From Acestrorhynchus altus (lineage: Eukaryota > Chordata > Actinopteri > Characiformes > Acestrorhynchidae): a stretch of 64,000 nt of DNA. Both the position numbers and the translations under genes were made by a program. The notes below the pieces were generated by a model. That model made no database searches, was not told the DNA's origin, and was given only the letters and a program-made list of their open reading frames with translations. How positions within the stretch are numbered: the stretch's first letter is position 1; each line of letters opens with the position of its first letter. Of this stretch, positions 56,475 to 64,000 are shown in pieces. Where the stretch lies: contig CM067520.1 of assembly GCA_034509495.1 (NCBI GenBank), positions 592,957 to 656,956 of the forward strand. Reading direction: 5' to 3'.

Positions 56475-58694
56475 AGAGATGGACTGGATCCTCATTTAAC
56501 CCTTCAGTTCAGCTGCTTTAGGGGTTAAAGAGGAGCCTAAACCAGTGATTTATTAACTAAACCATATCAGTGTTTTATTATTAAACCGTATTAATGCCTG
56601 ATTATTCGAAGTGGCTGATTGTTAATAAGTCGTGTGTTTGTGGAGGCGCTGTGGTTCCGGATCCTGTGATTTTAGCTCCTCAGCTCAGAGCGGCTCCCGA
56701 TAACTGATCAATAATCGATATCGGATCCAGCGCGCGCGGAGGGGGTGAGGAGAGGCAGAGGGAGGCCTGGCGGATCGATACGGGGCGCGGGGCGAGCGGA
56801 CGAGGCGCGGGGCGAGCGGCGTTTGGCGGCTTTCGGCGTTAGCTCCGGTGGCTAATGTGAGGTAATTTACCTCAGGTTAGCCTATGCTAAGCTAAGCGGC
56901 TTCTTCAGTCCGTTTCCCGCTTAATGAACGGTCGCGTGGGGATTTTTATCGCGTTATATCGAACTAAGTCGACGCAGGTTTGGCCTCGCAGCGTTTACAG
57001 GACGTTAGTAAGAGTGGCAGGTGTGTAAAAGAGCAGTTTTGTGAGGTAACAGGTAGCTGTGAGCTGACGCCGCTTTCCTCAGCAGATTAAAGTCTCCGTC
57101 GCGTTTTCTGACGGATTTTATTGTTAAATCACTCTGATCTTAAGCTTTCTGACAGAATGGCTCTGAGAAAGGGGCCGGTGCGGGTCTCGCTGCTTGTCGA
57201 TATGAAGCCGAATCGATATCGCGGTATTTTACACCGTTCAGACGATAAAAAGAAACAGATTATGTTCCCGTTTGCTCAAAGGAAGCGGGGGATTCTGTAA
57301 ATAATCTGTTAAATGATAGAATAATGTCAGTGTAAATGCCTGTATTCGATTTAAGTGACTGTTGGACGATACCGAGCTGTTCAGATGAGCACTTGAGCAA
57401 AGGAAGGACGGATGGACGTTTATAAAGACCGGAAGATCCAGAAAAGCGGTTCTGATACGTCCACTTTTCTGTTTTTACGAAGTTATGGATGATTTCATGG
57501 GAGATCTACACCTTACTGACATGGAGGAATACGGCGTCTGACTGGTTTAACTGGTAGCCGGTGCTGGATGGATTAAGCTGGTTAAGGTGTTTGAGAAGCT
57601 GGTCATCCCCTGTGACGGTCAGCTACCCTAGGAGCTGGTCAGGTCTTGAGTGTAACGGATGAATGTTGGCTTCGATTGTGGTCGGACGTTGTGATGCGGG
57701 TCAAACAGCTGCGTGTGTTCAGATTGGTCCAGCTGGTTCACACTGGTTGTCCATGTTGGTCATTTTGGATGGGATAATTGCAGTGAGCATGTAAACACAG
57801 ATTGACCAGATTGTTGAGTGGTGTGTTTATGAACACTCGGATCCGAATGGGGTCTTTACGTGGGAACCTGGCCGTTGGCGTTGGCCAATTTGAGCAGGGC
57901 TGGATGATAAGGACAGATCTCTCTTCCTTCTCTATATTTAAACTTCTTGAAAGCAGATTTACTGGAAATGAGGTTTCAGACTTTCTTGGTATACTACAAA
58001 TGTCTCGGTCAGAATCAGTAATTATCTGGAGTTCTAGATAATCCTTTTTACTTTTCTTTCTTTTGGGAAATATGTCATCAGAATACATCGTCACAGAAAT
58101 CTTAGGGCCATAATTTCCTCTGTCGCCAATAAAAACGTGGATATTATTGGTGAAATAAGATAGTACATGTGTATCAGGCTGTAATGTAACCTTGTTACGT
58201 TAATTATGGTTATCCTGGTCAGGCCACTTCCAAGTAGATTCAGGGATCTTGGTCATAGGTCGTGATATCGCCTGTGTTGGTTCACACCTTCAGCCTAAAG
58301 CCCAGAGAGATGAGCTGTGGTGCTCTCCAGCTGCAGCCCAGCTGATTGAGCAGCAGGTGCTTGCCGTTGTCAGAGTAAATTGCCCAAGTCTCTGCGGTAT
58401 AGATGGACTTTCCTTGCCAATCAAAACAGATGAGAAGGGTTGGCATGTTTCCTGATTATGAATGCTCTTCATCTTTTTCTTTGTGAGATCTCGGAGGAAT
58501 CGGCCAGCAGAGCTACCAGATCTGCAAATCTGATCCGATTGTATCAGCTGGTTGTGATGAATGAAATAAGCCAGTTCAGGAAGGGGTTCAGAATGTGCTA
58601 GATAATTACTGCGGTGTTCTATTTAAAAATAGTTAAAAACAGGTTATAAATATGACTTTACTGTAATTAATTATTCTCTCTTTCTGTTTGGCAG
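56475..58694. other. sec24b intron 1
   Basis: CpG-rich first 400 bases, then unique non-coding DNA. Open frames around 57738-58094 match nothing I recognise. Confidence 0.5.
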
Positions 58695-59372
58695 GTTCAG
58701 ACCAGACACACCCAGCCATGTATCCCGCTACCAACTACTATGCTGGGCATCCCCAACAGGGCTACCCCTCCGTACCAGCTCAGGGCCCACTGATGCCCGG
58801 CAAGGCCCCTCTGATGAACGCTGATTACAGTGCTAACTATTATCACAAAAGCCAGCCTGGAGTGGTACCAGGTTCGGGACACAGTCCGTACCCAACTCCA
58901 CCGGTCTCTCAAACCCCCGCTCCGCCACTCTCCACCACTAACCCCCCTGTCTCTGGATCTGCCCAGTACCCAGTGCAGTCTTTGCAGCAGCCTGTCCCTT
59001 ACACCATGTCTGCAAACTATTATGGACAGCACTATAGTGCCACCTCTCAGGGGCAACAACAACAGCAGCATCAGCAGCAGCCAAACCTGGTGCCAGTCTC
59101 CAGTGGCACTAATCTTGGCACCCCACTTTACCCCATTGTCTCTTACCCATCAGCTCCTGGGAGCAGCCAGTACGGGACACTGTGTTCATCCCAGGCCCCT
59201 GCAGGGCAGACACCTATCCCGCCCATGATTCCACCGCCTACCCAGAGTGCTCTGCAGCAGCAGCAGCAACAGTATCCTCAGGGCAATGGGGCCACACCCA
59301 CAACAGCTCAGCAGGGGTACAGAGCTCCTCCTGTCCACCAAATGGCCACTGTTAATGGGCAGTCAAATGCAG
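58695..59372 (+). CDS. sec24b: SEC24B exon 2, Pro/Gln/Tyr-rich N-terminal region
   Basis: 226 codons after acceptor ctgtttggcag, ending at donor gtatgc, phase 1 at both ends. The protein is low-complexity and rich in Pro, Gln, Ser and Tyr, with polyglutamine runs (QQQQQHQQQ; QQQQQQ). Motif YPIVSYPSAPGSSQYG resembles human SEC24B YPSVSYPSLPAG. The N-terminal region is poorly conserved in the family. Confidence 0.85.
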
Positions 59373-59780
59373 GTATGCAGAATTGGAGCTTTTAGAAGAC
59401 ACACTGTTCACTCCTTTTTTAAAGCAGCATTGTGTGTGATTAGGCATGTCTTGCCCCTGGGCTCCCCCTACAGTCAGTGTGTCATTTGTGCTTCGAGATG
59501 CCACTAAAGGACACGCTTGCATGTACTCTGGCTGAGCTGAGCGATACGGAAGTGTCCCTGAAATGTGGACTGAGATGGTTATCCTGCCTGCTTCACCAGA
59601 GTTCCACAGTGCAGTAGCGGCGTCCTGACCAGGACTAGCAGTGATAGTGGCGTTATTCTCCCTGTTTTTCTTTAGAATACTGGTCACATCTAGACACATC
59701 TGTCTGTCTGATTGCAATAAGTTTGAGCAAATATCCGAAGTGAACGATTTGATTCTGATCTCGAACTCTCTCTTCACCAG

Positions 59781-59924
59781 TTCAACAGCACTATGACCAA
59801 AACCCCCCAGCTCCAGCCCGCCCTCACTATGGCAGTGTTCCTCCTGGCTCAGGGGCTCTGGATAGTGGCGACCGCCCGCCCTCAGGCGCACCCTCCACAC
59901 ACTCGTCGCCGGGTCGCCAGCAAG
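59781..59924 (+). CDS. sec24b: SEC24B exon 3
   Basis: Acceptor cttcaccag, donor gtgagc, phase 1 both ends. Encodes VQQHYDQNPPAPARPHYG to SSPGRQQ, again Pro/Ser-rich. A long antisense frame over it is a shadow. Confidence 0.8.
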
Positions 59925-61808
59925 GTGAGCATGGCCGATTTTCACCATAGAAAGATCTTCTGCTAGACTGCTCTTTTTCAGGCTTCTCAGCCGCTCCTCT
60001 CGGACGCCTGCAGCACTGCACTGTTCAGCTTTTCTCACTCATTCAATGACAAAATATAGAAAATGTGCACCCAAGTGGTGGAACGTTGTCTGTGACGCTG
60101 CCTCAGTTGGTGATGGATTAGAGATTTTCCTCACTATTATGTAGCCCACCCCAAAATGACCCCACGTCTTCACACACTTATTTTTGACTACTGTTTCGTT
60201 TTATACCAAGACTGAGCAGGTTCTAAAATGGTACCGGTTCCAGATACCAAAAGCAAAAGCGAAAATAGCCGAGTAGAGTCGGGACCATGCAGCTAATGCA
60301 GCTGTAGGTCTAACTTCTGAGAAGCAGCTGTGCAGTGCAGGGGCTCGGCAGGGCTGTGAGATGCTCCCAGCTTCCGTATTCCATTTCTCATCTTGTCGGA
60401 TTGGACATCTGCTTGATTGTGCCATTTCTTAGTGCAAGTACGTGAGTCGGTTCGAGTGTGTGTTTGTGTCTTGTGTGTTCATATACCATCGTTCAGACAG
60501 TGGATGCTCTCAGGGTGGTCTTCTCTCTTGGTAAAGAAGAACCTGTGGCAGATACTGTCTCATTCTTCATATCCTTCTTCATCATTTTGTTCATCCCTCA
60601 TCGCTGCCAGCTCATTACAGAGCTCCTGCGGACACGTTCATCTCTTTCTCCAGCAACAGCTCTCTGTTTCAGATTGAGAAAACTGCAGTCTGTCTGTGTT
60701 CGTCTCAGCTTCTCTAGAACCTGGTGGTTCTGAATGCCACTCCTGGATGACTTTTGTAGTATGCATGATCTAAAACCAAACATAGTTCATTTCCTATCCC
60801 AAATAGACAATCGGACGAGGGAGTTTTGAGTTGGAGTTATGAGGCCGTAAACCTGGGTCCTGTTAGATATTTTCTGAGCATACCTCATTTACAGGATAAT
60901 GGTGTGTTTGGTCAGTCCTTGAGAAAAAGCTGCTAGAATTAATCATGAAATACAAGATATGAAATGACTTGTCATAAGTCATGTGACCTTTATCACAATA
61001 GATAAAACATGAATGAGCTCAGTTAATGAATCAGATTCTGTTATTTTGCTCAAAATGTAAAAGTAGTTCTGGGCTCTTATGGTCACCATCATGAATTTAG
61101 CATATCCAAATTTTTCCCTCCCAATTTGTGTGGCAGTTGCCCAACCCCATTAGGATCCCCCACCCCCCATCACATTTGATGCTTGTGACCGTTGGAGGGT
61201 GAAATGTACTGGGTGAGGTGGGCAGAGAGCGCCATCTACCAACCCACATAAGCCAGTTTCGCTCTCTCGGACTCTGACTGCCGATGGCGAGCAGCACGAC
61301 ATGGGAGTTGAAGCTCCGGCTGCATTCTTTATGTTTTCGCACGGCCCTTGCTTGGAGCGCCATGCCTGGCTATTGCGGCCACAGAATCTGCACAAAATCT
61401 GAACCAGCAGTAATAGAAACAGCCTGCGTTAGCCTCAGAGCTCCAGTGCTGAAAGCAAACTTCAGACGTGGAAAATGTCTGGACTGATTGATCATTTGGG
61501 GCAAAAGGAAAACTGTAGTAACTATCGTTCCAAAGTGCTGAACTTCCAGTGGAAAATCTCACTAAACCATGCAGTAATTTTCCAGGAATGGGATTCACAG
61601 CCATAGATTTGAGTTATGTTTCTTCATCTCAGCCTCCTCACTGCCCGTCTCATCCATATCTCCCACATCCATGGCAGCCTGGCCTGGTTCTGCCCCCCTT
61701 TCGCTTTTTGATCTTCCACAGCATTCCCAACCCAGAACAGTGTTTACTTAATAACTCATTAAAGTTTTATCATTTCAGTTCTTCATCACTTCTCTCATCT
61801 CTCACACA

Positions 61809-61843
<35 letters not shown>

Positions 61844-62440
61844 CTTTCTGCCTCTCTGCTCTCTCGCTCTGCTCTCACACGTAGAGTCTCCTCTTGTTTT
61901 ATCTCTCTCACTCTCTACTGGGCGACTGAAATAGAACATTACAATAACTGAAGGCATTCTAAAGATATCAGGACCCCCATGAACACTGTAATTATTAGAA
62001 ATACAATTTTCTCGTGAGGACAAGATTGACATTTATCACTACTTAAAATATCTAAAATTAGAGTAACGTGCAGCAGTTCAGCTACCAATGATTAGACCAT
62101 CATACAAAGACATGTTTGGTGAAAGATTTTTATGGGTTGTCCTAACATTTACATGACTAATTAATAATATATATATATATAATATAATATATATAATAAA
62201 CAGTATTACTGCAAAAGTTATTTTGAAATTAATATAAACTGTTTTTATTTGCCAAGCAGACTGGTTCAGTTGTGCCCCCGAGTTCAAGTAGTCTCGAGAC
62301 ACCACTGATTGAAGGTGAAATTAGAGTTAGATGTTTTCAATCAATGGGGAGAGTTGAGTGGGCCCTTACCTCCCATATTCTCTCGCTCGCTCTCTCTTGC
62401 TCGCTCTCTCTTGCTCTCTCTCTCGTGCTCTCTCTCTCTC

Positions 62441-62489
<49 letters not shown>

Positions 62490-62514
62490 GATGATTGGCT
62501 GTGCTGTATTTCAG
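59925..62514. other. sec24b intron 3
   Basis: Non-coding; includes a repeat-like GC-richer patch (61130-61400), CT tracts (61806-61840, 62385-62485) and an AT-rich stretch near 62160-62200. A small additional sec24b exon here cannot be excluded. Confidence 0.45.
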
Positions 62515-62634
62515 GGCTGCTGTATGGTGGATATGGGGGCAATAGAGCTGCTAGTTCCTCCACAGGGTTGCCAGGCGACCACTCCTCATCCAGCTCTGAC
62601 CACGAAGACGAGGATGAGGAGGATGAGGAAGCAG
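62515..62634 (+). CDS. sec24b: SEC24B exon 4 with acidic cluster
   Basis: Encodes GLLYGGYGGNRAASSSTG, then SDHEDEDEEDEEAG, matching the SDDEEEEEEDEEAG segment of human SEC24B. The acceptor is directly preceded by a long CT tract (62385-62485). The donor gtcggc is weak. Later exons (gelsolin, zinc-finger and trunk domains) lie beyond 64000. Confidence 0.82.
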
Positions 62635-62851
62635 GTCGGCTTTCGCTTTTATTCCTCTGCCCACATCCCTCCATCCTGTCATTTTTACCCACCATCCCGC
62701 TGTCCACACACACACGTCCTCTGATCCCATTCCCATCCTCACACTGCGTTCCTGTGTTTAGAATGAGAACGTTTATCTTTGCTTTCTGTTCCTCACTCCA
62801 ATCATCCTCCTCATCCTTCGAACGTCCACTTCTCCAGAGCTGCGGAGTGAG

Positions 62852-62853
62852 CT

Positions 62854-62925
<72 letters not shown>
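62852..62925. repeat. (CA)n microsatellite
   Basis: Perfect CA repeats in sec24b intron 4. Confidence 0.95.
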
Positions 62926-62926
<1 letters not shown>

Positions 62927-63039
62927 GTTTAACTCACCCCCCTCTTATACTGTCTGTCTTTCCCCAGAATTAATCACATACACTACATACTGTCCTTTCA
63001 GAAGTTCTTCTCAAATCAATGGTGCTGATATAGAGTTAG

Positions 63040-63292
63040 GAGCAGCTGTGGTCTGGTGGTTGGGGAACCATCCTTGTGACTGGAAGGTTACTGGTTTGAA
63101 TCCCTGAGCTGGTAAGGTATGACTGATGTGCCTTTGAGCAAGACACTTAACTCCCCAGCTGCTCCCCTGGTGCTCCAGGCAAGTGTGCTCACTGTCCTCT
63201 AGTGTGTGAACTCACTAGTGTGTGTATCTCTGTGTGTGGACAAGTAAAATGTGGAGGACAAATTCCTCTGTGTGCAGCAGTTTAAAAATCTT
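63040..63292 (+). mobile_element. tRNA-derived SINE in sec24b intron 4
   Basis: Starts agcagctgtggtctggtggt (A-box-like), with ggtttgaatccctga (B-box-like) about 50 bases on, then a body with cctttgagcaagacacttaa and cagctgctcccctggtgctc, a pattern shared by teleost tRNA-derived SINEs. Confidence 0.75.
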
Positions 63293-63477
63293 TAAAAAAT
63301 GGTCTTTTTTGGGACTATTTTTTTGCCCCACCTAACCCAACACAATGTATCCCTCCACCATTTAATGCAGTGTGGTTCCCGTTCACACAGCATGTAAAAG
63401 TGGCCCAAGTCCAGTTTACTCACCAAATCTGATCTGATTTTAGGCTGGTTACACATTGTTACATCCTTTGTCAGCAC

Positions 63478-63542
63478 AAAGTGTGTGCCTGTGTGTGCCT
63501 GTGTGTGCCTGTGTGTGCCTGTGTGTGCCTGTGTGTGCCAGG
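63478..63542. repeat. 10 bp tandem repeat gtgtgtgcct, about six copies
   Basis: Head-to-tail copies between unique sequences in sec24b intron 4; a CT tract follows at 63643-63700. Confidence 0.95.
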
Positions 63543-63641
63543 TGTGACCTGGTTTTAGCAGGTAAATATTCCGACTGAACCAGTTTTTGAAACCGTTTGA
63601 TTAATTACGCAAGAATGTGTGAAACCTGCTTCATGGTTCCA

Positions 63642-63705
<64 letters not shown>

Positions 63706-64000
63706 GCGCTTGCGCGCACCTGTTACAAGTGTTTTGTAACAGGCCATACGATACTTAGCCATTTGTACTGATAATGGCAGTAAATCCTTTTGTAACGGCT
63801 TTGTAGACGTGGGGTCTGTAGTTAAAGAAACTCCCTTAATCAGGTTTAACTGGCAGAACATGACCTTTGGATTCATGTCTTTCACAGTGCAGACAAACAC
63901 TTGTCAATCATTTATTGAGAGGTGTGTGTGTGTATCTAGACTCTGTTCCCGTTGACTTCACTGCTGTGATAAAATGAGATCAAACAGACACTTTCTGCTG

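Noticed and set aside
59352..60038. 228-codon antisense frame
   Set aside because: Shadow of the Pro/Ser-rich sec24b exon 3 and its introns, with no recognisable domain.
62358..63107. 249-codon continuous frame across sec24b exon 4
   Set aside because: Only 62515-62634 is exon-like; the rest is CT and CA tract plus SINE read through by chance.
63040..63115. Possible tRNA gene
   Set aside because: Box A and B-like sequences are present, but the cloverleaf is degenerate and the sequence continues into a SINE body; treated as a tRNA-derived SINE.

Overview
The window is vertebrate nuclear DNA, almost certainly from a teleost fish. Genes are split by GT-AG introns, and the spacers are full of CA/GT, CT and ATT microsatellites, minisatellites, degenerate Tc1/mariner copies, a piggyBac remnant, MITE-like elements and a tRNA-derived SINE. 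The proteins are vertebrate-specific (coagulation factor VIII, beta-klotho, a TLR1-group receptor). I cannot name the species; the short repeat families suggest an ostariophysan, but that is a guess. Gene names rest on recognising protein families by eye, not on a search.

Layout, left to right. (1) 1-13546, minus: coagulation factor VIII (f8). 23 coding exons, from signal peptide to the first exon of the C2 domain; the last exons lie left of position 1. (2) 14591-21944, plus: ints10, complete in 17 exons (711 aa), head-to-head with f8 across a 1.0 kb spacer holding a (TTA)n-(TAA)n palindrome. (3) 24296-26752, minus: a TLR1-subfamily Toll-like receptor with an intronless coding region. (4) 30384-35614, plus: klb (beta-klotho), 5 exons. 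(5) 37149-38910, plus: exons 1-2 of ube2k only. (6) 39085-40376: a near-identical inverted copy of the 3' end of ints10, terminal exon included. (7) 41105-41420, minus: exon 1 of an MCT8-type monocarboxylate transporter (slc16a2-like). (8) 41421-50606: gene-poor, repeat-rich. (9) 50607-51356, plus: lrrn4cl, a single coding exon. (10) 51357-56261: repeats, including Tc1 and piggyBac remnants. (11) 56262-end, plus: the 5' part of sec24b, which runs off the right edge.

The genes do not form one pathway. TLR, klb and ube2k are also near one another on human 4p14 (TLR10/1/6, KLB, UBE2K), so that block looks like conserved synteny. The most unusual structure is the inverted duplication of the ints10 3' end. 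It sits exactly where ube2k stops (exons 3 onward not seen) and beside a transporter gene of which only exon 1 is seen. This is either a real rearrangement breakpoint or an assembly misjoin. I found no CRISPR array, no structural RNA gene and no clearly new multi-gene system.
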